From NCBI GenBank assembly GCA_030426395.1, contig JAUHYE010000017.1, positions 1-41,657 on the forward strand: 41,657 nucleotides of DNA, read 5' to 3'. Of this stretch, positions 24,959 through 33,301 are shown piece by piece; within the stretch, counting starts at the first letter, position 1; each line of letters begins with the position of its first letter. Made by a program: the position numbers and the translations under genes. Source of the DNA: Phycisphaerae bacterium. GTDB taxonomy: Bacteria > Planctomycetota > Phycisphaerae > Phycisphaerales > UBA1924. A model generated the notes under the pieces. That model was not told the origin of the DNA, did not search any database, and worked only from the letters and a program-made list of their open reading frames with translations.

Positions 24959-25155
24959 CTCGGCTTATCCTTGCGGATGCGCACCTCGTCGACGGTGGTC
25001 GTGGTGCGGCGGAGGATGACCTCGTCTTCGTCGGCGAGGTCTCTTTTCTCGTTGCGTTCGTACTGATCGGGGTCGGTTTTGACCGCCTTAACGATCTCGC
25101 CTACGAAGGCGCCGAGGGATCGCATGAGGCCGGGCTTGTCGTTGCCTTCGCTCAT
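24955..25155 (-). CDS. Small charged protein coupled to the PfkB-family kinase
   Basis: Protein of 66 residues (MSEGNDKPGLMRSLGAFVGE...), amphipathic in the first third and rich in Asp, Glu, Arg and Lys after that, ending TTTTVDEVRIRKDKPS. No family recognised. Its ATG overlaps the TGA of the upstream kinase gene as ATGA at 25152-25155, the classic arrangement for translational coupling, and its stop overlaps the M32 stop. The coupling and the codon use support a real gene. Confidence 0.65.
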   Translation of the reverse strand: MSEGNDKPGLMRSLGAFVGEIVKAVKTDPDQYERNEKRDLADEDEVILRRTTTTVDEVRIRKDKPS

Positions 25156-26171
25156 GCCTTGGCCTTGGCGGTGGCGCGGATCATCTTGGGCAGGGGCACC
25201 GAGTCGCGAAGACGCTCAAAGTCGGGACGCTTCACCAACTCGGTGCCGGGGGTAATCGTGGCCGCGGCGCCGGCGGCGACGCCATTGCGAAGGATTTCCT
25301 CGGGCGACAGGCCGCGCTCGATGGCCAGGACGGCGGCGGCGACCATGCTGTCGCCCGCGCCCGTCGCGCTGTGCACGTCGACCTTGGGGGCCTGGCAGTA
25401 CGCGTAGCCGTCCTTCATCGCGAGCACCGCGCCGTCGCCGCCCATGCTCACGAGCACGTAGGTGATGTTGTGCTTCTGGGCGAGCTCGATCGCGGCGGCG
25501 CCGACGACGGCGGGGTCGGATTCGTCGGGGTTCATGCCTCCAACCGTATCGGCCAACTCGCGGCGGTTGGGCTTGACCATGCACACGCCCATGCCCAGGG
25601 CCTCGCGGAGCGCGGGGCCCGAGCTATCGACCACGACGCGGCCGCCGACGGCGCGGACGGCCTCGACGATCGTGCGCACGAAGGGCGGCTGCACGCCGGG
25701 GGGCAGGCTGCCGCTGATGACCGCCAGGCCACCACCTTCAACGCTCCCCACGCCATCGACGAGCGCCGCGAGGCAGGCCTGAGCTTCATCCTCGCTCAGT
25801 TCGGCGCCGGGCATGTTGAAGCGGAACTGGTTGCCGGTGCTGGTCTCGTTGACGATGACGTTCTCGCGCGTGGGCGCCCGGACGGGCACGGCCCGCTGGT
25901 CGCAGGCGATGCCGGTGCAGTAGAAGCCGACGAGGAACTTGAGCAGGTCGCCCACCTTGCCGCCCGCGGGGAAGACGGCCGTCGACTTGCCGCCCAGCTC
26001 GGCGATGGCCCGGGTGACGTTGAGCCCCCCACCACCCGGCTCTCGCTTGGGCTGGCCGCAGCGGAGCTTGTGCTCGGGCTCGACCCGGTCGACCGAGACG
26101 CCCATGTCGATGCATGGGTTGAGCGTGAGGGTGAAGATGCGGGCTGGGGCGTCGGAAGGGCTGGGTGGCAT
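25152..26171 (-). CDS. PfkB-family carbohydrate kinase (1-phosphofructokinase / tagatose-6-phosphate kinase type)
   Basis: Phosphorylates a sugar phosphate with ATP. From the ATG at 26171 the protein has 339 residues and opens IFTLTLNPCIDMGVSVDRVEP, the FruK/LacC-type start. Further motifs: GGGGLNVTRAIAELGG (substrate binding), ISGSLPPGV, VKPNRRELADTVGG, and VHSATGAGDSM with the catalytic Asp near residue 273. The frame is open about 500 bases further upstream, but that part overlaps the PAP-CTERM gene and reads as non-coding translation. No PTS or fructose-operon gene is near, so the substrate could be fructose-1-phosphate, fructose-6-phosphate or tagatose-6-phosphate. Confidence 0.88.
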   Translation of the reverse strand: MPPSPSDAPARIFTLTLNPCIDMGVSVDRVEPEHKLRCGQPKREPGGGGLNVTRAIAELGGKSTAVFPAGGKVGDLLKFLVGFYCTGIACDQRAVPVRAPTRENVIVNETSTGNQFRFNMPGAELSEDEAQACLAALVDGVGSVEGGGLAVISGSLPPGVQPPFVRTIVEAVRAVGGRVVVDSSGPALREALGMGVCMVKPNRRELADTVGGMNPDESDPAVVGAAAIELAQKHNITYVLVSMGGDGAVLAMKDGYAYCQAPKVDVHSATGAGDSMVAAAVLAIERGLSPEEILRNGVAAGAAATITPGTELVKRPDFERLRDSVPLPKMIRATAKAKA

Positions 26172-26224
26172 AGACAATGGTATCGGCTGGATCCGTCGGC
26201 TCCGCCAATGTGAGGGAGGACGCC

Positions 26225-26830
26225 CTATCGCCTGCGCCTTGCCACGGCCGCGAGCCCCATCGTGATCGCCATCGTACCGCCCGGTGCCGGGATGACTTGG
26301 ATCGTGGCGCTGCCCTCGACGACCTGGTCGAGCACGGACACGGAGCGGCCTGATGAGGGATCGGTGTATACATCGAATCGGGTCGTATCGGAGAGCAGGT
26401 CGATGTCGAACGGCGCGGTGGGATCGGTCGGGGCCGTGTACGTGGCGCCCCAGAAGAGTGTCGGGCGTTCGGGACAGATGCCGTGCGGGCAACCACCAAG
26501 AGGTGGGAAATGGAGTTGGCCCGCGATGATGCCCTCCACGCCAGAGGCGGTCAGCACGCCCGCCGTGGTGCCCGGGCCGTCCATCGGCGCAAACAGCGCG
26601 ATGTCGCTCCATCCCTCGGGGCCAGTTGAGATGGTCAAATCCGTCAGGACGCCGGCGATCTTGAACGAGAACGACTCGGGCCACGCGGCGGCCATTGTCA
26701 CCCGAGTGCTCTGGCCGGGCGTGAGTTCGAGATGTTCGACGTCGATAACGATGCCGGTCTGGGGAATGGTCTGGGCGGTGGCGACGGCGGTCATCGCGGC
26801 GAGCGTTACGATCGTGATCGTGATGCGCAT
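26225..26830 (-). CDS. Exported PAP-CTERM protein, second copy of a tandem pair
   Basis: Protein of 201 residues with signal peptide MRITITIVTLAAMTAVATAQ and a C-terminal tail IQVIPAPGGTMAITMGLAAVARRRR: a PAPG motif, a hydrophobic helix and four Arg. This is the layout of PEP-CTERM sorting tags read by exosortase-type systems, with PAP in place of PEP. The central ~150 residues are beta-rich (LTPGQSTRVTMAAAW, VLTASGVEGIIAGQLHF) and align along their length with the upstream neighbour. It starts 3 bases after the neighbour's stop, using GGAGG inside the neighbour's last codons. Function unknown; probably a surface or matrix protein. Confidence 0.8.
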   Translation of the reverse strand: MRITITIVTLAAMTAVATAQTIPQTGIVIDVEHLELTPGQSTRVTMAAAWPESFSFKIAGVLTDLTISTGPEGWSDIALFAPMDGPGTTAGVLTASGVEGIIAGQLHFPPLGGCPHGICPERPTLFWGATYTAPTDPTAPFDIDLLSDTTRFDVYTDPSSGRSVSVLDQVVEGSATIQVIPAPGGTMAITMGLAAVARRRR

Positions 26831-26833
26831 GGT

Positions 26834-27436
26834 TCAGTTCCTCCTCTGGCGGCGTGCGGACAGCAGGCCCAGGGCCAGCAAGAGCGTGCCGGCCGGCGCG
26901 GGGATGACGCGGATGGTGGCGCTGCCTTCCACGACGTGGTCGAGTAGGGAGATGGTCGCGGAACTGCGAATGTCGGGGTAGGCGTCGAAGCGGGTGGTGA
27001 GCGTTGAGAGGTCGACATCAAAGGCCGTGGCCACGTCGGCTGGCGCGGAGTAGGTGACCTGCCAGAAGGGCAAGGGGTAGGGGTCTGGAATGATGCCGCC
27101 GGGGAAGTTCAGTTGGGCCGCCAGGATGCCCTCCACGCCCGCCGGCGAAAGAACGCCCGGGAGCGTGCCGGGCCCGCTCATAGGGTCGATCAACGTCGGG
27201 GCGCTCAGGCCGGTGGAGCCGGCGGAGCTCAGCAGCGAAGTTCCGACAACGGCGATGTCGTCGGCGTGCGGCCAGACGCCTTCCCACGCCGCCGACAGCG
27301 TGATGGTTGTGCTCTGGCCGGGGAGCAGCACCGAGTCCTCTACCGTCATCACGATGCCGGCATCCGGAATGATCTGGGCGGTGGCCGTGGCGGCCAGCAG
27401 CCCCGTAGCGAAGAGACCGATCGCTCGCGTATCCAT
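26834..27436 (-). CDS. Exported PAP-CTERM protein, first copy of a tandem pair
   Basis: Protein of 200 residues; ATG at 27436 with GGAGGA upstream. Signal peptide MDTRAIGLFATGLLAATATAQ, then a beta-rich body (LLPGQSTTITLSAAW, GVLSPAGVEGILAAQLNFPGG, VTYSAPADVATAFDVDLSTL) and the tail IRVIPAPAGTLLLALGLLSARRQRR. It shares order and wording with the downstream copy: IPxTGIV/IPDAGIV, PGQST, GVEGI.AQL.FP, TTRFD, VVEGSATIxVIPAP. This is a clear tandem duplication. The tail predicts exosortase-type processing; no exosortase gene is in the window. Confidence 0.8.
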   Translation of the reverse strand: MDTRAIGLFATGLLAATATAQIIPDAGIVMTVEDSVLLPGQSTTITLSAAWEGVWPHADDIAVVGTSLLSSAGSTGLSAPTLIDPMSGPGTLPGVLSPAGVEGILAAQLNFPGGIIPDPYPLPFWQVTYSAPADVATAFDVDLSTLTTRFDAYPDIRSSATISLLDHVVEGSATIRVIPAPAGTLLLALGLLSARRQRRN

Positions 27437-27625
27437 CTGCGTTCCTCCCTTGCTGTGCGAACCCCCGGCAGGAGATCTGGGACGAGTGTCCCGGCCGCCG
27501 GAGGTCAATCCGCAGCACGGCCCGGCCCGGTTCCCCTATCCTGTGGGTGCGATCCCCGAGCAGCACCCGAGCCCGGCACGGAAGCCCGGCTCGCACACGA
27601 TTCGAAGTCCCGTGGGAACAACGAC

Positions 27626-29041
27626 ATGCAAGCCTTCGACAGCATCCTCGACGCCATCGGCCGCACCCCCCTGGTCAGGCTCAACCGCATCGTGCCGCCC
27701 GGGGCGGCCATGGTGTACGCCAAGTGCGAGTTCATGAACCCCGCCGGCAGCATCAAGGACCGCATGGCCTGGCACATCATCCGCCGGGCCGAGGAGGCCG
27801 GGCTGCTCAAGCCGGGCGGGACGATCGTTGAGAACACCAGCGGCAACACCGGGGCCGGGGCGGCGATGGCCGCGGCCGCGCGCGGGTACCGGGCTGTCTT
27901 CACGATGCCCGACAAGATGAGCCAGGAGAAGATCGACGCGCTGCGGGCCTTCGGGGCCGAGGTCATCATCACGGCCACCGACGTGCCGGGCGACAGCCCC
28001 GACCACTATGTGAATGTCGCCAAGCGGATCGCCAGCGAGACGCCCGGCGCGTTCTACATGGACCAGTACCACAGCCAGTGGAACATCGAGGCCCACGAAT
28101 TGAGCACCGGGCCCGAGCTCTACGAGCAGAGCGATGGCGGCCAGGTCGACGCGATCGTCGTGGGCGCCGGCACGGGCGGGACGATCAGCGGCATCGGGCG
28201 TTACTTCAAGAAGCAGAAGGCCAAGACGCTCATCGTCGGCGTCGACCCCCTGGGCAGCGTGCATTACAGCATCTTCAAGACGGGTGAGCCCAGCACGCCG
28301 TATGTCTACAAGGTCGAGGGGCTCGGCGAGGACATCGTCTGCCGGGCGTTCGACCCCAGCGTCGTCGACGAGATGCACCAGGTGAGCGACTACGAGTGCT
28401 TCACGACGGCTCGTCGGCTCATCCGCGAGGAAGGTCTGTACTGCGGCGGGTCGTCGGGCGGCATGGTGCACGTGGCCATCGAGGTGGCCAAGCGGCTGGG
28501 TGCGGGCAAGAAAGTCATCGCCATCTGCCCCGACTCGGCCGGCCGCTACATCACCAAGTACCTCAAGGACGACTGGATGAAGATGCACGGCTTCCTCGAG
28601 AAGCCACGCGGGCTGGGCGTCGTTGGCGACCTCATCGACAAGGGCGCGAAGGTCATCACCGTGCACGAGGACAAGCCGCTGCGCGACGTGATCGAGCTCA
28701 TGCGTCGCCACGGCATCAGCCAGGTGCCCGTGACCGACGACGCCGGCAAGCCGCTGGGCATGGTGCACGAGATCGACATCCTCCGCGGCCTGCAGCGAGA
28801 CGAGGTTAACATCGACTCGCCCGTGAGCGCCATCGAGACGCAGATCGGCGGCATCCTGAGCCCCTCGGCCCGGGTCGAAGAGCTCTACGGCGTGTTCGGC
28901 GCCGAGCAGGCGGCCATCGTGGTGAGCGAGGGCAGGATCGTGGGCGTGCTGAGCGAGATCGACCTGATCGAGCACCTTGCCCGGGTCGGTGGGGCCGGGG
29001 GCAATGGCGTGACGCGGGGGATGCAGGCCGCGAGGGTCTAA
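27626..29041 (+). CDS. cbs: Cystathionine beta-synthase (PLP domain plus two CBS domains)
   Basis: Makes cystathionine from serine and homocysteine, or acts in cysteine/H2S metabolism. The 471-residue protein starts at the ATG at 27626 (MQAFDSILDAIGRTPLVRLN). The PLP lysine is in NPAGSIKDRMA near residue 44, NTSGNTGAGAA is the substrate loop, GAGTGGTISGIGRYFK binds the phosphate, and YCGGSSGGMVH lies further on. Two CBS domains follow from about residue 345 (VHEDKPLRDVIELMRRHGISQVPV and the last ~60 residues), suggesting control by an adenosyl ligand. No heme-binding N-terminal extension. It precedes the TPR-sulfotransferase by 45 bases. Confidence 0.93.
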   Translation: MQAFDSILDAIGRTPLVRLNRIVPPGAAMVYAKCEFMNPAGSIKDRMAWHIIRRAEEAGLLKPGGTIVENTSGNTGAGAAMAAAARGYRAVFTMPDKMSQEKIDALRAFGAEVIITATDVPGDSPDHYVNVAKRIASETPGAFYMDQYHSQWNIEAHELSTGPELYEQSDGGQVDAIVVGAGTGGTISGIGRYFKKQKAKTLIVGVDPLGSVHYSIFKTGEPSTPYVYKVEGLGEDIVCRAFDPSVVDEMHQVSDYECFTTARRLIREEGLYCGGSSGGMVHVAIEVAKRLGAGKKVIAICPDSAGRYITKYLKDDWMKMHGFLEKPRGLGVVGDLIDKGAKVITVHEDKPLRDVIELMRRHGISQVPVTDDAGKPLGMVHEIDILRGLQRDEVNIDSPVSAIETQIGGILSPSARVEELYGVFGAEQAAIVVSEGRIVGVLSEIDLIEHLARVGGAGGNGVTRGMQAARV

Positions 29042-29086
29042 GCGGTATCGCGACCGTACCGCTGCCGCTCCCGTATCATTCGCGCA

Positions 29087-30592
29087 ATGAGCGGGTACAC
29101 ACAATTGAAGCTCTCGCCCCAGCAGGTCCAGCGGCGGCGCAAGGTCGTCGACCCGGTGCAGCGGGCTTTCGAGGGCGGGCAACTCGCCGAGGCGCACAAG
29201 CTGGCCATGGCCGGTCTGCGGAAGATGCCCGGCGATGCGCAGCTGCACCTGTTCCTGGCGGCTATCGCCGAGCGGGTAGGCGACGCCGAGCAGGTGCGGC
29301 ATCATGGACGCAAGGCGCTCGGACAAGGCCCGAACGCTGGGGCGTTTGCCGTGCTCAGCCGGCTGGAACGGCGGGCGGCGAACACAGAACTGGCGCTGGA
29401 GTTGTGTGACGAGGCTTTGGAGCTGGTGCCCGGCGACGTGCCGCTACGGATCCACCGTGCGGGGTGCCTGGAAGAAGCGGGCCGGACCGACGAGGCGCGC
29501 GAGGTCGTCGACGCGATGGTCGACGAGTTGGAGGCGAGGAACCGGCCGCTGCCGCCCCACCTCCGCTACGAGCGGGCCAAGCTGCGTGTGCAGGACAAGG
29601 ACTACGACGCGGCGATCGAGGTCCTCGACGAGTTGAGCGGCGCCATCGACACGCCCCACGAGCTGCGCAGCGCGGCCTGGCACCTGCGGGCCAAGGCGCT
29701 CGACCGGGCGGGCAGGTACGGCGAGGCGTTCGACGCCGCGACGCAGGGCAACGAGCTCGAAATGAAGCCCTTCGACCCGGATGCCTACGAACGGCAGACG
29801 ACGGCCATCATCGAGATGTGGTCGAAGGAGAACATGGCCACGTTCCCGGAGAGCTCGTGCGAGAGCGAGACGCCGGTGTTCATCGCGGGCATGCCACGCT
29901 CGGGAACGAGCCTGCTCGACCAGATCATCCACGCCCACCCAAAGGCCGCGGGTGTGGGCGAGTTGGACACTCTTGAAAGATTCTTTGCGCAGGTGATGGC
30001 GGCGTACAAGCCCGACGCGCCCGAGGGCAAGCGGTTCGGCAGCCTGAACCACTTCAAGTGGAACCGGGCCGCCGAGGACTATCTACGCGAAATCAGGAAG
30101 CAGGCGCCCGACGATGAGCGGATCGTCAACAAGACCATCGGCAACACCCGGATTGCAGGGCTGATCTCGAGGCTGTTCCCCAGGACACGCATCGTCCACA
30201 TCCGCCGCGATCCGCGCGACGTGGCGATCTCGTGCTACATGGGCGCGTTCAACAACGATGCGATGCCGTGGACGACCAGACTCGACTGGGTCGCGAGAGC
30301 CTACGAACAGAGCGAGCGGCTGATGGCCCACTGGAAGGCCACGCTCGGCGTCCCGATCATGGAAGTGCGCTACGAAGACCTGGTGCGCGACCCCGCCACG
30401 CAGTTGCCCAGGCTCATCGACTTCCTGGGGCTGGAGTGGGACGAGGCGTGCCGCGAGTTCTACAAGTCCAAACGCACGCTCCGCACGCTGAGCTACGACC
30501 AGGTCAACCGGCCGCTGTATACCAGTTCGGCCGGTCGGCACAAGAACTACGCCGAGCGACTCGGGGGCGTCGATTTCCCCACGTACCCCTGA
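29087..30592 (+). CDS. TPR-sulfotransferase fusion protein
   Basis: Protein of 501 residues. Residues ~20-230 are helical tetratricopeptide-like repeats (AFEGGQLAEAHKLAMAGLRKMP, ALELCDEALELVPGDVPLRIH, AIEVLDELSG). The C-terminal half is a PAPS-dependent sulfotransferase: 5'-phosphosulfate loop FIAGMPRSGTSLLDQII near residue 268, and 3'-phosphate site RIVHIRRDPRDVAISCYM. This fusion type resembles tyrosylprotein- or heparan-type sulfotransferases of marine bacteria. The acceptor is unknown; TPRs may bind a protein acceptor. No signal peptide or membrane helix is seen. Confidence 0.9.
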   Translation: MSGYTQLKLSPQQVQRRRKVVDPVQRAFEGGQLAEAHKLAMAGLRKMPGDAQLHLFLAAIAERVGDAEQVRHHGRKALGQGPNAGAFAVLSRLERRAANTELALELCDEALELVPGDVPLRIHRAGCLEEAGRTDEAREVVDAMVDELEARNRPLPPHLRYERAKLRVQDKDYDAAIEVLDELSGAIDTPHELRSAAWHLRAKALDRAGRYGEAFDAATQGNELEMKPFDPDAYERQTTAIIEMWSKENMATFPESSCESETPVFIAGMPRSGTSLLDQIIHAHPKAAGVGELDTLERFFAQVMAAYKPDAPEGKRFGSLNHFKWNRAAEDYLREIRKQAPDDERIVNKTIGNTRIAGLISRLFPRTRIVHIRRDPRDVAISCYMGAFNNDAMPWTTRLDWVARAYEQSERLMAHWKATLGVPIMEVRYEDLVRDPATQLPRLIDFLGLEWDEACREFYKSKRTLRTLSYDQVNRPLYTSSAGRHKNYAERLGGVDFPTYP

Positions 30593-30602
30593 GCCCCGAC
30601 CG

Positions 30603-30645
30603 CCCCGAAAATGGGGTTGCATTGCGATCGATTTTCGGGGACAAT
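30603..30645 (+). promoter_or_regulatory. Possible promoter with overlapping inverted repeat upstream of the exported protease
   Basis: TTGCAT (30617-30622) and GACAAT (30640-30645) are 17 bases apart, a modest sigma-70-like pair. A perfect 10-bp inverted repeat, CCCCGAAAAT (30603-30612) and ATTTTCGGGG (30631-30640), brackets the -35 box. The left arm is part of CCGAAAATGGGG, which also occurs at 3693-3704 before another dockerin-tailed exported protein. The layout would suit an operator. Confidence 0.4.
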
Positions 30646-30685
30646 GGTCACGCCAGGGCGGACATACGCCCAAAAGGAGACCTCG

Positions 30686-32017
30686 ATGCGTCACGCCCTG
30701 CCCCTTGCCCTCCTCGCCTGCGCCACCCTGACCGCCTCGACCCTGCTGGCCGACCCGATCGATCCGGTGTTCGTGCCCGTCCGCGTGTCGAGCGGGCCGG
30801 TCATTGCCGACGATCCCGCGGCCCTGCCGGCCGACGGCCTCGGCCGGGTTTCGATCTACGAGCACACGGTGGCCGTACCCGGTGCCGCGTGGATTCGGGT
30901 GGACTTCGGAGCCGTTGAGTTGGGCGAGGCCGACGCCGGCGCACCGCCCACGATCCTCCGCCTGACCTCGCTGGCCGATGGCGCCGAGCAGCGTCTGGAG
31001 GCTCGACACGTCGAGCAGTGGCGGCATATGTCGGCGTTGTTCAACGGCGACGCCGTGCGTGTCGAGGTGTTGGCCCATCCTGGCTCGAACCTGAGCGACG
31101 TGTCGATCGACCGTGTGCTGGCGCAGCCTGGCTTGTTCCGACCATTCGCCGCGACGGGTGAGCCCGACACCATCTGTGGCCCCACCGACGATCGCGAACT
31201 CTCGAGCGATCCCCGCGTGGCGCGCGGCTGGAGTGCCAGCGGTAGCGCGAACTGCACGGCCTGGATCATCAGCGACTGCATGCGGTGCGTGCTGGCGGCC
31301 GGGCACTGCCGGTTCGTGCAGGTGCACTTCAACAACCCGATCTCGACACCCGGTGGCGTGCCGGTGATGCCCCACCCCGACCACCAGTACGCCATCGACT
31401 CGAGCAGCGTGCAGAGCCAGGAAGGCGGCGTGGGATCGGACTGGTACTACGCCGGCGCGTTTGCCAATCCCAACACCGGCATGCGGCCGCACGAGGCCCA
31501 GGGCGACGCGTTCGATCTGGCAACCACGATCCCAGCGGTCACTGGGCAGCCGATCCGCGTGACCGGCCACGGCGTGACGAGCGCGCCGGTCGACCCGACG
31601 TACTACCGCGCCCAGAAGACGCACGCTGGCCCGTTCGTCGAGTTCACGGGCTCTCGCCTGCGCTACGCGATGGACACTACCAGCGGCAACAGCGGCTCGC
31701 CGGTCATCGATGACACGACGGGCATTGCCCTTGGAATCCACACGCACGCCGGATGCTCGGTCGATGGCGGATCGAACCAGGGCACGGCCATCACGAACAG
31801 CAACCTGCAGGATGCCTTAGGCAATCCGCGCGGCGTGTGCGTGAACCCGTGCCCGGCCGACATGGATTGCGACGGCACGCTCAACCTGTTCGACTTCCTG
31901 GAATTCTCCAACCGCTTCGGCTCGGGCGACCTTCGCGCCGACCTGGACGGCGACGGCGAACTAACGATCCTTGACTTCCTGGAGTATCAGAACGCGTTCG
32001 CGGCGGGCTGCCCCTGA
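30686..32017 (+). CDS. Exported trypsin-like (S1) serine protease with dockerin-like C-terminal repeats
   Basis: Protein of 443 residues with AAGGAGA before the ATG and signal peptide MRHALPLALLACATLTASTLLA. The chymotrypsin-fold protease domain spans roughly 190-375: the catalytic His207 is in CVLAAGHC, and the nucleophile Ser336 in TTSGNSGSPVI. The Asp is not assigned with confidence (candidates in QSQEGGVGSDWYY). An N-terminal ~150-residue beta-rich domain precedes it. The C-terminus has two dockerin-like repeats (DMDCDGTLNLFDFLEFSNRF and DLDGDGELTILDFLEYQNAF) and ends AAGCP, as in two other exported proteins here. Probably displayed on the cell surface or in an extracellular assembly. Confidence 0.85.
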   Translation: MRHALPLALLACATLTASTLLADPIDPVFVPVRVSSGPVIADDPAALPADGLGRVSIYEHTVAVPGAAWIRVDFGAVELGEADAGAPPTILRLTSLADGAEQRLEARHVEQWRHMSALFNGDAVRVEVLAHPGSNLSDVSIDRVLAQPGLFRPFAATGEPDTICGPTDDRELSSDPRVARGWSASGSANCTAWIISDCMRCVLAAGHCRFVQVHFNNPISTPGGVPVMPHPDHQYAIDSSSVQSQEGGVGSDWYYAGAFANPNTGMRPHEAQGDAFDLATTIPAVTGQPIRVTGHGVTSAPVDPTYYRAQKTHAGPFVEFTGSRLRYAMDTTSGNSGSPVIDDTTGIALGIHTHAGCSVDGGSNQGTAITNSNLQDALGNPRGVCVNPCPADMDCDGTLNLFDFLEFSNRFGSGDLRADLDGDGELTILDFLEYQNAFAAGCP

Positions 32018-32047
32018 ACGGCCGGGTCGGTTCGCCAATGATCCGTC

Positions 32048-32665
32048 GTGGTCAGGACGGAATCCAACCAAGCCATGATGGCCGACCATCGCGGCGAGCG
32101 CTGCGGGGTGATCGGTGAGCTGCGCGACCCGCCGCACTTCTTCCCGTTCATGCGACCCGACACGCCGCTGAGCGCTGCCACGACACTGCGGCTGGACATA
32201 ACGCTTGGCCTGTGGTGCGCGGCGGTCGTCGTGCTGCTGGCGATGTTCGCGCGGATGACCGGGCTCGTGGCCAGGGCCATCGGCCCGATGCCGGGGTGGG
32301 TGTTCGCGCTCTGCATCGTGGCGTTTGGCTCGGGCGTGACCGGCTTCCTGATCGCACGCGGCATCGCACGGGCCCACTGGAAGACGGCGGGCAGGATGGA
32401 CGCCGCGATGCTGCTTGCCGCCCGCGGCCAGTGCCCATCGTGCGCGTCGTGGCTGCTCTCCACGCCGCCGGAGTCCGATGGCCGGACCACGTGCCCGGCG
32501 TGCAAGGCCGCGTGGAAGGTCGGCAACACCGATGGCTGCCCGGGCTGCGGCTACGACATGAGCCAGGTGCCCGCGACGGCGGGGCCGCTGGCGATCTGCC
32601 CGGAGTGCGCGACGCTGAGTACGGCGAGTGCCGACGCGACGGATACTCCCCCGCCGAGAGGCTGA
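32048..32665 (+). CDS. Membrane zinc-ribbon protein, first of a tandem pair
   Basis: Protein of up to 205 residues; the GTG at 32048 is the longest start, with ATGs at 32075 and 32150 as alternatives and no clear ribosome site. Two hydrophobic helices (LGLWCAAVVVLLAMFARM, WVFALCIVAFGSGVTGFLIA) are followed by two zinc-ribbon pairs: CPSC...CPAC and CPGCGYDMSQVP...CPEC. The CPxCxYD form is common in planctomycete proteins of unknown role. Same layout as the next gene. Function unknown. Confidence 0.7.
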   Translation: MVRTESNQAMMADHRGERCGVIGELRDPPHFFPFMRPDTPLSAATTLRLDITLGLWCAAVVVLLAMFARMTGLVARAIGPMPGWVFALCIVAFGSGVTGFLIARGIARAHWKTAGRMDAAMLLAARGQCPSCASWLLSTPPESDGRTTCPACKAAWKVGNTDGCPGCGYDMSQVPATAGPLAICPECATLSTASADATDTPPPRG

Positions 32666-32677
32666 CGCGCAACAACC

Positions 32678-33301
32678 ATGCACGGACCCTTCCGCCCATC
32701 CCGCCCGAACGAGCCCGAGACGCCGATGATGCGCGACGACGCGGGCCGCCTGGTGCCGATCGGCGAGAATTTGGACGACGGCCCGTCGCTCGTAGCCGAG
32801 GGCGACACTCCGGGGGCGACGGATCGAGTGGCCACACGGCTTGGCACGGTGGGCTGCGTCGCGTCGGTCATGGTCGTGCTCGCGGGCGTGTGCGTCATCG
32901 GTGCGGGAGTGCTGCTGGTCATCTTCCCATCGTGGAGTTCGTATCATCGCTATGCGCTCGGCGCCGCGATGGCCGTGCTCGCGTCGGTCGCTCTCGCGGC
33001 CATCGTCGAGATCGTCCGCAAGGCCCGCTGGAACGATGGCGGCAGGTTGGACGCGGCCCGTGTCATGGCGGCCAGGGGACGCTGCGCTTCGTGCGGCGGT
33101 GATCTCGATGGCACGAAGTGGGATCGCCTCGGCCGCCTGCGCTGTCCGGCGTGCGACGCCGCCTGGCTCGTCGGGCAGTTGGCGCGTTGCCCACGATGCC
33201 GCTACGACCTCTCGGGTTGCATGGCGGATGCCGACGGCGTCATCACATGCCCCGAGTGCGCCGAATCGTGGCGTTTCCAGGGTGAGACCAACCGCACTTA
33301 G
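32678..33301 (+). CDS. Membrane zinc-ribbon protein, second of a tandem pair
   Basis: Protein of 207 residues beginning 12 bases after the previous stop. Two hydrophobic helices (VASVMVVLAGVCVIGAGVLL, YALGAAMAVLASVALAAIVE) are followed by CASC...CPAC and CPRCRYDLSG...CPEC. Helix spacing, the GGRLDAARVMAARGRC segment (GRMDAAMLLAARGQC in the neighbour) and ribbon order show duplication. Its TAG overlaps the TAA of the convergent glutamate-synthase-like gene in TTAG at 33298-33301. Function unknown. Confidence 0.75.
   Translation: MHGPFRPSRPNEPETPMMRDDAGRLVPIGENLDDGPSLVAEGDTPGATDRVATRLGTVGCVASVMVVLAGVCVIGAGVLLVIFPSWSSYHRYALGAAMAVLASVALAAIVEIVRKARWNDGGRLDAARVMAARGRCASCGGDLDGTKWDRLGRLRCPACDAAWLVGQLARCPRCRYDLSGCMADADGVITCPECAESWRFQGETNRT

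Noticed and set aside
27540-27600. Riboswitch or attenuator upstream of the cystathionine beta-synthase
   Set aside because: Repeated CCCGGC segments can pair, but no known sulfur or SAM riboswitch core is visible and no terminator/antiterminator pair is seen.
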